From Alphaproteobacteria bacterium (lineage in GTDB: Bacteria; Pseudomonadota; Alphaproteobacteria; Bin95): a DNA stretch of 43,139 nt. Made by a program: the position numbers and the translations under genes. Each line of letters begins with the position of its first letter. The stretch's first letter is position 1. Below are positions 1 through 8,614 of this stretch, piece after piece. The stretch covers positions 1 through 43,139 of the forward strand of contig JAJDYL010000104.1 of the NCBI GenBank assembly GCA_022825195.1. Direction: 5' to 3'. The notes under the pieces are model-generated. The model had not been told where the DNA came from, did not search any database, and worked only from the letters and a program-made list of their open reading frames with translations.

Positions 1-183
1 CCGGACCTCAAGCTCGGCATTTGCGGCGAGCATGGCGGCGACCCGGCCTCGGTCGCCTTCTGCCACGAAATCGGCCTCGACTACGTCTCCTGCTCCCCCT
101 ACCGCGTCCCCATAGCCCGCCTCGCCGCCGCCCAGGCCGCGTTGGCCGAGAGGGAGGCGGGCGAGGCGGACGAGGCGGAATAG
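1..183 (+). CDS. ppdK: Pyruvate, phosphate dikinase, C-terminal 60 residues (5' truncated by window edge)
   Basis: The open frame enters from the left edge and ends at TAG 181-183. It encodes the end of the PEP/pyruvate-binding barrel of pyruvate, phosphate dikinase. The [10 protein letters not shown] motif carries the catalytic cysteine, and [20 protein letters not shown] is the family's near-invariant C-terminus, followed by an AAAQAAL helix and a short acidic tail. PPDK interconverts pyruvate, ATP and phosphate with PEP, AMP and pyrophosphate in the cytoplasm. The full protein is usually about 890 residues, so over 90% lies outside the window. Confidence is high because this C-terminal block is diagnostic. 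Confidence 0.93.
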   Translation, partial: PDLKLGICGEHGGDPASVAFCHEIGLDYVSCSPYRVPIARLAAAQAALAEREAGEADEAE

Positions 184-294
184 GCGTTCCTGAAATCCCT
201 GTCTTCGCCAGTCAGGATACGCCGGCGGTGCCGGGCCCCGGCTGGGTGGCTCCTCGCATCCGCTCCCTTTCCATCATGTTCGAATACCCCTCTC

Positions 295-388
295 CGTCAT
301 GCCCGGACTTGTTCCGGGCATCTCTGTCAACCGTTTCCGTCGGGCCGGGCGGGCGCATGGATACCCCGGAACAAGTCCGGGCATGACG
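295..388. repeat. Perfect 24-bp inverted repeat pair, REP-like intergenic element
   Basis: Bases 295-318 and 365-388 are exact reverse complements over 24 bp, and each arm contains the near-palindrome CCCGGACTTGTTCCGGG. They flank a 46-base spacer. Paired palindromic units of this kind are common intergenic elements in high-GC alphaproteobacteria. It lies 3' of ppdK and could fold as a long hairpin in the ppdK transcript, stabilising or ending it; that role is inferred. The rest of the 184-512 gap shows no gene. Confidence 0.8.
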
Positions 389-512
389 AGAAGAAGACAT
401 GAGTCCCAAATCGGGGCCGCCGGCATCATATCAGCGGTGAGGGTTTCCGCCTGCTGTTTTGTTCTTTATTTGTGCTTTATACTGCCCGTCAGGCAAGGAA
501 GGAGCGGTGGAC

Positions 513-1223
513 ATGGCGAAGGCTTATTCCCTCGACCTGCGCGAGCGGGTCCTTGCGGCCGTAGTGGAAGGGATGCCGCTTGCCGAAGCGGCGAAGCGGT
601 TCGGCGTCAGCGTGCCCAGCATCGTGCGCTGGCGCAGGCTGGCGCGCGAACGCGGCGATGCCCGCGCAAAGCCGTTCGCCGGCGGCCGCCGGGCGCGGAC
701 CGAGGAGGCCCGCAGCGCGATCCTCGCCCTTCTTGGGGAAAATCCGGACCTCTCCACCGAAGCCCTGCGCGCGGCGCTGGCGGCGCGCGGCCTCGTCTTC
801 AGCTACGGCGCGCTCTACCGCTTCCGCCAACGCTACCGCGCGCTGCCGGGGACCGCCCCGGTCGAGGAACCGCTCGAGGCGGCGCGGGAGACGATCTTCG
901 CCCTGCTGAGAGGCAATTCCGGCCTCTCGATCCGCGCGCTCCTCGCCGCCCTCGCGAAACGAGGCCATATCCTCGGATACGGCGCGCTCTACGGGTTCCT
1001 CACGCGCCACGGCTTCAAGGGGAAACAGGCGGGCCGCGCGAGCAAACCGGCCGCCGAAGGCGAAACCGCCGATCCCAAGGCGTTCGCCGACGATCTGCGG
1101 CAACGGATCCTCGCAGCCGTCGAGGCAGGAATGCCGTATGCGGAGGCGGGCAGGCTCTTCCGCGTCAATCCGGCCACCATCGCCCGCTGGCGCGGGCAGC
1201 CCCGTCAACCTGTCGGGAAGTGA
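513..1223 (+). CDS. Orphan IS630-type helix-turn-helix protein, duplicated DNA-binding modules, no DDE domain
   Basis: This is a 236-residue protein. ATG 513 is preceded by AAGGAAGGAG. Residues 1-50 match the N-terminal HTH of IS630-family transposases (YSLDLRERVLAAVVEGMP, then AAKRFGVSVPSIVRW). Residues about 70-112 match the second winged-helix module (ENPDLSTEALRAAL ... YGALYRFRQRY). The second module then repeats (LSIRALLAALAKRGHILGYG) and the first repeats at the C-terminus (DLRQRILAAVEAGMPYAEAG, then VNPATIARWR), giving an A-B-B'-A' order. No catalytic DDE region follows. It is probably a DNA-binding protein derived from transposase parts, or a transposase relic that stayed open. A second relative lies at 27628-28059. 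Its biological role is unknown. Confidence 0.8.
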   Translation: MAKAYSLDLRERVLAAVVEGMPLAEAAKRFGVSVPSIVRWRRLARERGDARAKPFAGGRRARTEEARSAILALLGENPDLSTEALRAALAARGLVFSYGALYRFRQRYRALPGTAPVEEPLEAARETIFALLRGNSGLSIRALLAALAKRGHILGYGALYGFLTRHGFKGKQAGRASKPAAEGETADPKAFADDLRQRILAAVEAGMPYAEAGRLFRVNPATIARWRGQPRQPVGK

Positions 1224-1224
1224 C

Positions 1225-1285
1225 GATCGACCGAAACGGACTGCCGGCCCCGTTTCCCCGGCAATTGGAGATCGACCGAAACGGA
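1225..1285 (+). repeat. 16-bp direct repeat GATCGACCGAAACGGA, two copies
   Basis: GATCGACCGAAACGGA occurs at 1225-1240 and again at 1270-1285, 45 bp apart, immediately after the stop of the HTH gene. The 1224-1612 gap otherwise holds no convincing gene. An AT-rich patch at 1440-1490 could carry the sdh promoter, but I see no good -35/-10 pair. The copies could be binding sites or an element boundary; neither can be shown from the sequence alone. Confidence 0.75.
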
Positions 1286-1612
1286 TAACCACAGGCGGCG
1301 GACGCACATCGCCGGTTTGCTCCCCGGGAGCCCCGTTCATCCAGCCTCTCCTGCCGCAGCGATCCGCCGCGAGCGTCGGTCAGGGTGGCACGTCCTTCAT
1401 CCGCTTCGTCTCCGCCGGTTCCTCCGGTCCGCGCCTATGTAGGGTTTTTGTTCCCGTATGTCAATGTTTTACGGAAAAAATACCATTATGTTCCAGCGAG
1501 CGATCCGGGACGGGCGCGGCGGCCGCCGGCCGGCGGCGCTCCGATTGACAGCGCCCCTGTCCGGGATTAGGGAAGACGGAGCCTTTCGTTGCGCGTGGGA
1601 CAGGCTTCTTCC

Positions 1613-1996
1613 ATGGCATCCGACAACCGGCCGCTGTCGCCGCATCTCCAGATTTACCGCCCGCAACTCACTTCCGTGCTCTCCATCGCCCATCGCGGCG
1701 CCGGGGTTGCGCTGGGCGTGGGGGCGGTGTTTTTCGCCTGGTGGCTGCTGGCCGCCGCGTCGGGGCCGGAAGCCTATGCCTACGCCGAAGCGTTCTTCGG
1801 GTCGGTTGTCGGCATCCTCGTCCTGGCCGGCTTTTCCTTCGCGCTCTTCTACCATCTCTGCAACGGCATCAGGCACTTGTTCTGGGATGCGGGCATGGGA
1901 CTGGAACTCGAGCAGGCCTACCGGTCCGGCTGGGCCGTCATTGCGGCGGCGGTCGTGCTGACGGCCGGCGCCCTGGTCTGGGCGCTGGCGGGCTGA
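1613..1996 (+). CDS. sdhC: Succinate dehydrogenase cytochrome b556 subunit
   Basis: This 127-residue membrane anchor subunit of complex II binds heme b and ubiquinone with SdhD. The signature RPLSPHLQIYR near the N-terminus, SIAHRGAGVAL at the start of helix 1 and YHLCNGIRHLFWDAG at the heme-ligand His region are all present, with three hydrophobic helices. ATG 1613 is chosen because family members begin just before RPLSPHL; an in-frame TTG at 1589 would add eight residues. It is first in sdhCDAB, with 17 bases to sdhD. Confidence 0.95.
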   Translation: MASDNRPLSPHLQIYRPQLTSVLSIAHRGAGVALGVGAVFFAWWLLAAASGPEAYAYAEAFFGSVVGILVLAGFSFALFYHLCNGIRHLFWDAGMGLELEQAYRSGWAVIAAAVVLTAGALVWALAG

Positions 1997-2013
1997 GCGG
2001 GGAGGCGCAGGCC

Positions 2014-2394
2014 ATGGAATTCAGGACCTCCGCCAAGAGCGTGCATGGCCTGGGCTCCGCCCGGGAAGGGGCGGCGCACTGGTGGGCGCAGCGCATGACG
2101 GCGCTGGCGCTCGTGCCGCTTTCCGTCTGGTTTGCGGTGTCGGTCTGCCGGCTGGCGGGCGCCGGTTACGGTGCGTTCACGGAGTGGCTCGCTTCGCCCT
2201 TCAACGCCGTCGCCATGCTGCTGTTCACGATCGCCGGCTTCCACCACGCCGCGCTCGGGCTGCAGGTGGTGCTGGAGGACTACATCGCCCATGAAGGCCG
2301 GCGGGTGGCCTGTATCGTCGCGGTCAAGGGCGCCTGCTGGGCGCTCGCCGCCGCCTGCGCCTTCGCCACCGTCAAGATCGCTCTGGGAGGCTGA
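2014..2394 (+). CDS. sdhD: Succinate dehydrogenase hydrophobic membrane anchor subunit
   Basis: This 126-residue protein has three transmembrane helices. The typical N-terminus carries GLGSAREGAAHWWAQRMTAL, and the second helix contains FHHAALGLQVVLEDYI, which holds the heme-coordinating histidine and the conserved D-Y pair near the quinone site. A GGGGAGG ribosome site lies at about 1999-2005, before ATG 2014. Together with SdhC it anchors the SdhAB catalytic dimer to the inner membrane. SdhA starts nine bases after the stop, so the genes are co-transcribed. Confidence 0.94.
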   Translation: MEFRTSAKSVHGLGSAREGAAHWWAQRMTALALVPLSVWFAVSVCRLAGAGYGAFTEWLASPFNAVAMLLFTIAGFHHAALGLQVVLEDYIAHEGRRVACIVAVKGACWALAAACAFATVKIALGG

Positions 2395-2403
2395 GGCGCG
2401 CCC

Positions 2404-4206
2404 ATGACCGCCAACGGTAAACCCGCATACGATGTGACCGAGCACAGCTACGATGTCGTCGTCGTGGGCGGCGGCGGCTCCGGCCTGCGGGCGGCGCTCG
2501 GATGCGTCCAGGCCGGGCTCAGGACCGCCTGCGTCACCAAGGTGTTCCCGACCCGCAGCCATACCGTCGCCGCGCAGGGCGGCATCGCCGCCAGCCTCGC
2601 CAACATGAGCGAGGACGACTGGCGCTGGCACATGTACGACACGGTGAAGGGTGCCGACTGGCTCGGCGACCAGGACGCCATCGAATATATGTGCCGCAAC
2701 GCCGTGCCGGCGGTGATCGAGCTCGAACATTTCGGCATGCCCTTCTCCCGCACGCCGGAAGGCAGGATCTACCAGCGGCCGTTCGGGGGCCACATGAAGA
2801 ACTGGGGCGAGAGCCCGGCGCAGCGCGCCTGCGCCGCCGCCGACCGGACGGGCCATGCGCTGCTGCACACGCTCTACCAGCAGAGCCTGCGCCACTCCGC
2901 GGAGTTCTTCGTCGAGTATTTCGCGCTCGACCTCGTCATGGGGCCGGAGGGCGACTGCCGGGGCGTCGTCGCCTGGAACCTCGACGACGGCACGATCCAC
3001 TGCTTCCGCGCGAAGCTGGTGATCCTCGCCACGGGCGGCTACGGGCGCTCCTACTTCTCCTGCACCTCGGCCCACACCTGCACCGGCGACGGCAACGGCA
3101 TGGTCGCGCGCGCCGGCCTGCCGAACCAGGACATGGAGTTCGTGCAGTTCCATCCGACGGGGATTTACGGCGCCGGCTGCCTCATCACCGAGGGCGCGCG
3201 CGGCGAGGGCGGCTATCTGACCAACTCCGAGGGCGAGCGCTTCATGGAGCGCTATGCGCCGACGGCGCGCGACCTCGCCTCGCGCGATGTCGTCTCGCGC
3301 TCCATGACCATCGAAATCCTGGAAGGCCGCGGCGTCGGCGCGGGCAACGACCATATCTTCCTGCATCTGGAGCATCTGGGCGCCGACGTGCTGCAGCGCC
3401 GCCTGCCGGGCATCACCGAGACGGCGCGCATCTTCGCCGGCGTCGATGCGTCCCGCGAGCCGATCCCGGTGCTGCCGACGGTCCACTACAATATGGGCGG
3501 TATCCCCACCAACTATCACGGCGAGGTGCTGAGCCCGACGGCCGAGAACCCGGACCGGGTCGTGCCGGGGCTGATGGCGGTGGGCGAATGCGCGTCCGTC
3601 TCGGTGCACGGCGCGAACCGGCTCGGCTGCAACTCCCTGCTGGACCTCGTCGTGTTCGGGCGGGCGGCGGGGTTGCGCGCCGCCGAGACCGTGGACGGCT
3701 CGGGTGCGGTGCCGGACGCGCCGGCCGATGCGGCCGACCGGCCCCTCGCCAGGCTCGACCGCCTGCGCCACGCCTCCGGCTCGCTGATGACGGGAGAGAT
3801 CCGCGACGGCATGCAGCGCATCATGCAGAACAATGCCGCCGTGTTCCGGGACCAGAAGGTGCTGGAGGAGGGCTGCCGCCAGATGGACCAGTCCGCGGCG
3901 AGCCTCGCGGACATCAGGCTTTCCGACCGGTCGATGATCTGGAACTCGGACCTTGTGGAGGCGCTGGAACTCGAAAACCTGATGGTCTGTTCCATGTCCA
4001 CCATGTTCTCGGCCGAAGCGCGGAAGGAGAGCCGGGGCGCCCATGCCCGCGAGGATTTGCCGGACCGCGATGACGAGCAGTGGATGGTCCACACCCTCGC
4101 CTCTTGCGACGAGGACTGCAAGGTTACGCTCTCGTACCGCCCGGTCCACGACTACACACTGACCGGCGAGGTGGAATACATCCCGCCTGTCGAGCGCGTC
4201 TACTAA
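2404..4206 (+). CDS. sdhA: Succinate dehydrogenase flavoprotein subunit
   Basis: This 600-residue catalytic subunit oxidises succinate to fumarate using covalently bound FAD. Visible motifs are the dinucleotide fold [14 protein letters not shown] at about residue 18, the FAD-attachment histidine in [14 protein letters not shown], the substrate loop QFHPTGIYG, and [19 protein letters not shown] in the FAD domain. The C-terminal helical region and capping tail ending in [11 protein letters not shown] are complete. The length equals the usual 590-605. It is the third gene of sdhCDAB and lies 20 bases before sdhB. Confidence 0.97.
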   Translation: MTANGKPAYDVTEHSYDVVVVGGGGSGLRAALGCVQAGLRTACVTKVFPTRSHTVAAQGGIAASLANMSEDDWRWHMYDTVKGADWLGDQDAIEYMCRNAVPAVIELEHFGMPFSRTPEGRIYQRPFGGHMKNWGESPAQRACAAADRTGHALLHTLYQQSLRHSAEFFVEYFALDLVMGPEGDCRGVVAWNLDDGTIHCFRAKLVILATGGYGRSYFSCTSAHTCTGDGNGMVARAGLPNQDMEFVQFHPTGIYGAGCLITEGARGEGGYLTNSEGERFMERYAPTARDLASRDVVSRSMTIEILEGRGVGAGNDHIFLHLEHLGADVLQRRLPGITETARIFAGVDASREPIPVLPTVHYNMGGIPTNYHGEVLSPTAENPDRVVPGLMAVGECASVSVHGANRLGCNSLLDLVVFGRAAGLRAAETVDGSGAVPDAPADAADRPLARLDRLRHASGSLMTGEIRDGMQRIMQNNAAVFRDQKVLEEGCRQMDQSAASLADIRLSDRSMIWNSDLVEALELENLMVCSMSTMFSAEARKESRGAHAREDLPDRDDEQWMVHTLASCDEDCKVTLSYRPVHDYTLTGEVEYIPPVERVY

Positions 4207-4226
4207 GCTAGGGAGCGGCAACGCCC

Positions 4227-5003
4227 ATGGCCCAGCTCACCCTGCCGAAGAACTCCAGGGTCGGCGCCGGAAAGACCTGGCCCGCGCCCGCCGGGGCCGG
4301 GAAGACGCGGCGCTTCAAGGTCTATCGCTGGTCTCCGGACGAGGGCGGCAACCCCCGTATCGACAGCTACGATGTCGACATGGACAGCTGCGGGCCGATG
4401 GTTCTGGACGCACTCATCAAGATCAAGAACGAGGTCGATTCCACGCTGACTTTCCGCCGGTCCTGCCGCGAGGGGATTTGCGGGTCCTGCGCGATGAACA
4501 TAGACGGGACCAACACGCTCGCCTGCACCCAGGCGATCGGGGACATCCGCGGCGACGTGAAGATCTACCCGCTGCCGCACCTCAAGGTGGTCAAGGACCT
4601 GGTGCCCGACCTGAACCAGGCTTACGCGCAGCTCGCTTCCATCGAGCCCTGGCTCAAGACGACAAGCGCGCCGCCGGAGCGCGAGCGCCTCCAGTCGGAA
4701 GACGACCGCGCCCGCCTCGACGGGCTCTGGGAGTGCATCCTCTGCTTCTGCTGCGCCACAAGCTGCCCGAGCTACTGGTGGAACGGTGAGCGTTATCTCG
4801 GGCCGGCGGTGCTGCTCCAGGCCTACCGCTGGATCGCGGACAGCCGTGACGAGATGACGGGCGAGCGTCTGGACGACTTGCAGGACCCGTTCCGGCTCTA
4901 TCGCTGCCACACCATCATGAACTGCACCAAGACCTGCCCCAAGGGCCTCAATCCGGCCAAGGCGATCGCCGAGATCAAGAAGCTCATGGTGGCGCGGCGC
5001 TGA
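4227..5003 (+). CDS. sdhB: Succinate dehydrogenase iron-sulfur subunit
   Basis: This 258-residue electron-transfer subunit carries three Fe-S clusters. The [2Fe-2S] ligands lie in [16 protein letters not shown] with a later Cys in LACTQ. The [4Fe-4S] ligands are in [12 protein letters not shown]. The [3Fe-4S] ligands are in [17 protein letters not shown], with one cysteine shared. It passes electrons from SdhA to quinone at SdhCD. The ATG at 4227 follows a GGGAG-type site. The SLC13-type transporter starts 28 bases downstream. Confidence 0.96.
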   Translation: MAQLTLPKNSRVGAGKTWPAPAGAGKTRRFKVYRWSPDEGGNPRIDSYDVDMDSCGPMVLDALIKIKNEVDSTLTFRRSCREGICGSCAMNIDGTNTLACTQAIGDIRGDVKIYPLPHLKVVKDLVPDLNQAYAQLASIEPWLKTTSAPPERERLQSEDDRARLDGLWECILCFCCATSCPSYWWNGERYLGPAVLLQAYRWIADSRDEMTGERLDDLQDPFRLYRCHTIMNCTKTCPKGLNPAKAIAEIKKLMVARR

Positions 5004-5031
5004 CAGTTCGGCGGGACTGGACGCCGCGGTA

Positions 5032-6882
5032 ATGGACGGCGATATCGGTCCGGTCCTGGCCTTCGGGGCCATAGCGGTGGCGCTGGCGCTCTATGCGACG
5101 CCGAGATTGCCGCTGGAATTCTCGTCGCTTTTCGTGGTCTGCCTGCTCCTGGTGGCGTTCCACGCTTTTCCGGAGACCGGACCGGACGGCGGCAATCTTC
5201 TCAGGCCGGACGCTCTGCTGGCGGGCTTCGCCAACCCGGCGCTGCTGGCATTGCTCGGGCTGATCGTGATGGGCCAGGGGCTTGCGCAGACCGGGGCGCT
5301 GGACCACGGGGCGCGCGCGCTGCTGCGCATCGCGGGCGGGCGGTCCGAGACGGCGCTTGTCGCCTCGCTGCTGGCGGTGCTGCTCATCAGCGGCATCCTC
5401 AACAACACGCCGGTCGTCGTCATCTTCATCCCGATCCTCCAGACATTCGCCAACAGGGGCGGCGCGCCGCCCAGCCGGTCGATGATGGTGCTGAGCTTCG
5501 CCTCCATCCTCGGCGGCATGACGACCCTGATCGGCTCCAGCACCAATCTGCTGGTCTCCGGCATGTTGACGGACCTCGGGCAACCGGGTTTCGGCTTCTT
5601 CGATTTCACCGTGCCGGGCCTTGCAGTGGCGCTGCCCGGCCTTGTGTTTGCGCTTCTGGTCGTCCGCCGCCTGCTGCCGGAACGCAGCGCCGCCGGAGCC
5701 CAGGGGCTCGCGACTGGCCGACAGTTCCTCGCGCAGATCGACGTCGTGGCAGGGCGCCCGCTGGACGGGTTGAAACCCTCGGCGGGATTCTTCCCGGACC
5801 TCGCCGATATCACGGTCCACGCGATCCGGCGGGGAGACGACCGCGTGCTGCCGCCCTTCGGCGAAGAGGCAGCGCTCCGGCCCGGGGACATTCTCATCGT
5901 GAGCGCCACCAGGCAGGCTCTGACCGACGCCGTCCGGGGCGAGATGGACCTGCTGCATCCCTCGCTCGGCGACAGCTGGGCGGCGCGCGAGGACGAAACC
6001 CACGGCAGGCCGCCCTGGCTGCGCGGGCGCCAGCTGCTGGGCGAGGTGCTGGTGACGCCCGGCTCGGAACTGATCGGCCGCACGCTGGAGCAGATCGGTT
6101 TCCGCTACCGCTACAATTGCGTGGTCGTCGGCGTGCAGCGCCGCGCCGCGCGCCGGCACGGGCCGATTACCGACCTGCCGCTCGCCGCCGGCGACGTGCT
6201 GCTGGTTCAGGGCACGGCCGAAGCGAAAGCGGCGCTGCGCGGCCGCCCCGGCATCCTGCCGATCGAGTGGTCCGCAAGCGAGGTGCCTTCGGCTCCGGAG
6301 GCCCGGCGGGCGCTTGCGATCTTCGCGGTCGTGGTCGGGCTGGCGGCGCTCGACATCCTGCCCATCGTGATCGGCGCGATGGCCGGAGCGGCCGCCATGC
6401 TGGCGACCGGCGTGATGACCTTGCGCCAGGCAGGCCGCGCCATCGGCACCGACCTCGTGCTGACCATCGCTGCCGCACTGGCGCTCGGCAAGGCGCTGCA
6501 GGAAACCGGCGGCGCAGCGATCCTGTCCGACCTGCTGGCCAGCGCGCTCGACGGAGCGCCCGTGTCGGTCGTGCTCTCCGCCTTCTTCCTGCTGGTCGCC
6601 GGCCTTGCGAACCTCGTCGGCACCAAGGCGGTGGCGGTGCTGTTCACGCCGATCGCCGTTTCGCTTGCCCACGGCCTCGGGGCGCCGGTCGAGCCGTTTG
6701 CGGTGGCCGTGGTCTTCGCGGCCAACTGCGCCTTTGCGACGCCGATGGGCTACCAGACCAACCTGCTCGTCATGGGCCCGGCGGGTTACCGGTTCCAGGA
6801 CTATGTGCGCGCCGGCCTGCCGATGCTGCTGTTCGTGTGGGCGACGGCGAGCCTGATCCTGCCCTTATATTACGGGCTGTAG
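5032..6882 (+). CDS. SLC13/DASS-type permease with two TrkA-C (RCK_C) domains
   Basis: This 616-residue inner-membrane protein has about five N-terminal helices, a soluble middle (roughly 215-420) and further helices to the C-terminus. The middle holds two RCK_C-like repeats; each ends in a block such as ALRPGDILIVSA or PLAAGDVLLVQG. Sodium- and substrate-loop signatures GILNNTPVV plus SSTNLLVSG, and YQTNLLVMG in the second half, fit divalent-anion symporters. These transport dicarboxylates, citrate or sulfate. Its position 28 bases after sdhB suggests a dicarboxylate substrate, but that is inferred from context. The ribosome site is weak, so translation may be coupled to sdhB. Confidence 0.85.
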   Translation: MDGDIGPVLAFGAIAVALALYATPRLPLEFSSLFVVCLLLVAFHAFPETGPDGGNLLRPDALLAGFANPALLALLGLIVMGQGLAQTGALDHGARALLRIAGGRSETALVASLLAVLLISGILNNTPVVVIFIPILQTFANRGGAPPSRSMMVLSFASILGGMTTLIGSSTNLLVSGMLTDLGQPGFGFFDFTVPGLAVALPGLVFALLVVRRLLPERSAAGAQGLATGRQFLAQIDVVAGRPLDGLKPSAGFFPDLADITVHAIRRGDDRVLPPFGEEAALRPGDILIVSATRQALTDAVRGEMDLLHPSLGDSWAAREDETHGRPPWLRGRQLLGEVLVTPGSELIGRTLEQIGFRYRYNCVVVGVQRRAARRHGPITDLPLAAGDVLLVQGTAEAKAALRGRPGILPIEWSASEVPSAPEARRALAIFAVVVGLAALDILPIVIGAMAGAAAMLATGVMTLRQAGRAIGTDLVLTIAAALALGKALQETGGAAILSDLLASALDGAPVSVVLSAFFLLVAGLANLVGTKAVAVLFTPIAVSLAHGLGAPVEPFAVAVVFAANCAFATPMGYQTNLLVMGPAGYRFQDYVRAGLPMLLFVWATASLILPLYYGL

Positions 6883-6891
6883 CGGATCGGA

Positions 6892-7788
6892 CTACCCGTC
6901 TCCCGGTACCGTGCCCGGCGGCAGGCTTTCGACATGGCGGCAGATGTCGCCGGGGCGGGTGAGCCAGATGCGGTCCCGGTGGCGCGCGATATGCTCGAAC
7001 ACCCGGCGAAGCGCGCGCATGCGGTAGGGCCGGCCGACGACGAAAGGATGCAGCGAAATCGGGAAGACCAGCGGCATGGCTGTCGACTGGTCCAGCATCT
7101 CGTCGAAACAGTCGATCAGCATGTCAGCATAATCGTCGGAGGAATATCTGAACCAGACCAGCGCGCGGTTGTCATTGGTCTCGATGGGGTAGGGCATGGA
7201 GAGGATGCGGCCGCCGGAGCGCGTGCGCATCCAGACCGGCTGGTCGTCATGCGTCCAGTCCATCACATAGCGGTAGCCGGCTTCCTGCAGCAGGTCGAGC
7301 GTGACAGCGCTGTTGGAGAGCCAAGGGCTCATCCAGCCGGTGGGCGGCGCGCCTTCGTTCTCGGCAATGGCACGCGTCACTTCTTCGATATGCGCGCGCT
7401 CCTCGTCTTCCGGCAGCCCGCCCTGTTCGTCGGAGTTGGTGACGCCGTGGCCCAGGATTTCGTCGCCGCGCGCCCGCAGGCGTTCCGGGATGTCGGGGCA
7501 GTGCTCATAGACGGCGGTGTTGATTTGCGCCTGGCAGGGAATGTCCAGCGCGTCGAACATCTCGAATAGCCGCCAAATGCCGACGCGGTTGCCGTAGTCG
7601 CGCCAGGAATAGACCGACGCACTGACCGCCTGGTCGGGCGGTGCAACGCCTGCGCCCTTGCCGCGCCCGAAGGCGAACACCTCGACATTGAGCGCGACAT
7701 AGACAGCGAGCCGGGTCCCGTTCGGCCAGTCATAGACCGGGCGCGAGACGATGCTCGAATAGTCGTAACGTCCGTGTGTCTCCAGCAT
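6892..7788 (-). CDS. Polysaccharide deacetylase family protein (PuuE/allantoinase-like NodB fold)
   Basis: This is a 298-residue protein. The start at 7788 (MLETHGRYDYSSI) is chosen because this family begins with an RYDY-type segment; a longer frame is open upstream but overlaps the hydrolase gene. NodB-fold features include WRDYGNRVGIWRLFEMFD, the metal-site region GDEILGHGVTNSD, and GWMSPWLSNS followed by a YVMDWTHDDQP block. This combination is typical of the cofactor-independent PuuE group rather than chitin deacetylases. The substrate is probably a small amide or ureide and is not known. It starts four bases after the upstream hydrolase stop, so they form one operon. Confidence 0.82.
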   Translation of the reverse strand: MLETHGRYDYSSIVSRPVYDWPNGTRLAVYVALNVEVFAFGRGKGAGVAPPDQAVSASVYSWRDYGNRVGIWRLFEMFDALDIPCQAQINTAVYEHCPDIPERLRARGDEILGHGVTNSDEQGGLPEDEERAHIEEVTRAIAENEGAPPTGWMSPWLSNSAVTLDLLQEAGYRYVMDWTHDDQPVWMRTRSGGRILSMPYPIETNDNRALVWFRYSSDDYADMLIDCFDEMLDQSTAMPLVFPISLHPFVVGRPYRMRALRRVFEHIARHRDRIWLTRPGDICRHVESLPPGTVPGDG

Positions 7789-7792
7789 GGGG

Positions 7793-8560
7793 CTACTCCG
7801 CCAGGAATTCCGCGAGGCGCGCATTGTATTCGCCCGGCTTCTCGGCATAGGCCGCATGGCCGGCGCCTTCGAAGTGGGTAATGCGGACATCCCCGAGCAA
7901 TGTGGCGATCTCCTCTCCGCGTTCGGGCGGGGCGATGCCGTCCTGCTTGCCGCAAAGCACGAGCGCGGGGAGATCGAGCGCCCGGAGGATGTCGCGATTG
8001 TCGGTCCCGTTCAGCACGGCAACACCGCCGGCGAACGCCTCGCGCGTGACTTCCCCTGCGATGGAGGCGAGGCGCGCGAGCACGTCCGCCGGCGCTCCCG
8101 GCGCGGCCATGGTGGCGGCCCGCGTCCTGCCGCGCTCTTCGGGTGTGAGCGTGTCGAACTCGCGCTGCCGTTCTTCGAACCCGAGGGCGCCGACGAAGCC
8201 GGCTCGCGTTCCGGAAAGGATGAGCTTGTCGATGCGGCCCGGATGGCGCGAGGCGACGCGCGGCGCGATGATCCCGCCCATGGAATGGCCGAGCAGGCAG
8301 GCCGTTTCGATGCCGAGCCGGTCCAGCAGGCCCGCCGCCTCGTCGGCCCAGCGGTCAGCCGTCTGTTCCGGCGCGGGGTCGGAGCCGCCGAAGCCGGGCG
8401 CATCCCAGCCGATCACGCGATGGCTGCCGGAGAACGCCCGGTATTGCTCCTCCCAGGTCTTCGAGCTGCCGCCGATGCCGTGCATCAGCATCAGCGCCGG
8501 CCCCCGGCCCGCCTCGCGATAGGCAATCGGGCCGGACCGGCTGAGTTCGGGCAGGGTCAT
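7793..8560 (-). CDS. Alpha/beta hydrolase
   Basis: This is a 255-residue cytoplasmic hydrolase. Start 8560 (MTLPELSRSG) is preceded by GAGAGGAG on the coding strand. The oxyanion-hole HGIGGSSKTW, nucleophile elbow GHSMGG, acid region CGKQDGIAPPE and catalytic histidine in GAGHAAYAEKP make up a complete Ser-Asp-His triad. A helical cap lies between residues about 125 and 185. The substrate cannot be told from the sequence. Tight spacing to the deacetylase-like gene suggests consecutive steps on an ester, lactone or amide. Confidence 0.87.
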   Translation of the reverse strand: MTLPELSRSGPIAYREAGRGPALMLMHGIGGSSKTWEEQYRAFSGSHRVIGWDAPGFGGSDPAPEQTADRWADEAAGLLDRLGIETACLLGHSMGGIIAPRVASRHPGRIDKLILSGTRAGFVGALGFEERQREFDTLTPEERGRTRAATMAAPGAPADVLARLASIAGEVTREAFAGGVAVLNGTDNRDILRALDLPALVLCGKQDGIAPPERGEEIATLLGDVRITHFEGAGHAAYAEKPGEYNARLAEFLAE

Positions 8561-8614
8561 CGGAAGGCTCCTCTCATTGACGCCCCGGCATGGTGGCTGC
8601 CCGGAACACGGCAA

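Noticed and set aside
461..475. GTTC-N7-GTGC as a possible alphaproteobacterial LexA box before the first HTH gene
   Set aside because: It has one mismatch to GTTC-N7-GTTC and no second site in the window; the match is too weak in AT-rich promoter DNA.
1918..4221. A 767-codon open frame on the minus strand across sdhA
   Set aside because: It is an antisense shadow of the high-GC sdhA gene; its translation is rich in His, Arg and Gly and has no domain, while the plus strand encodes an unmistakable SdhA.
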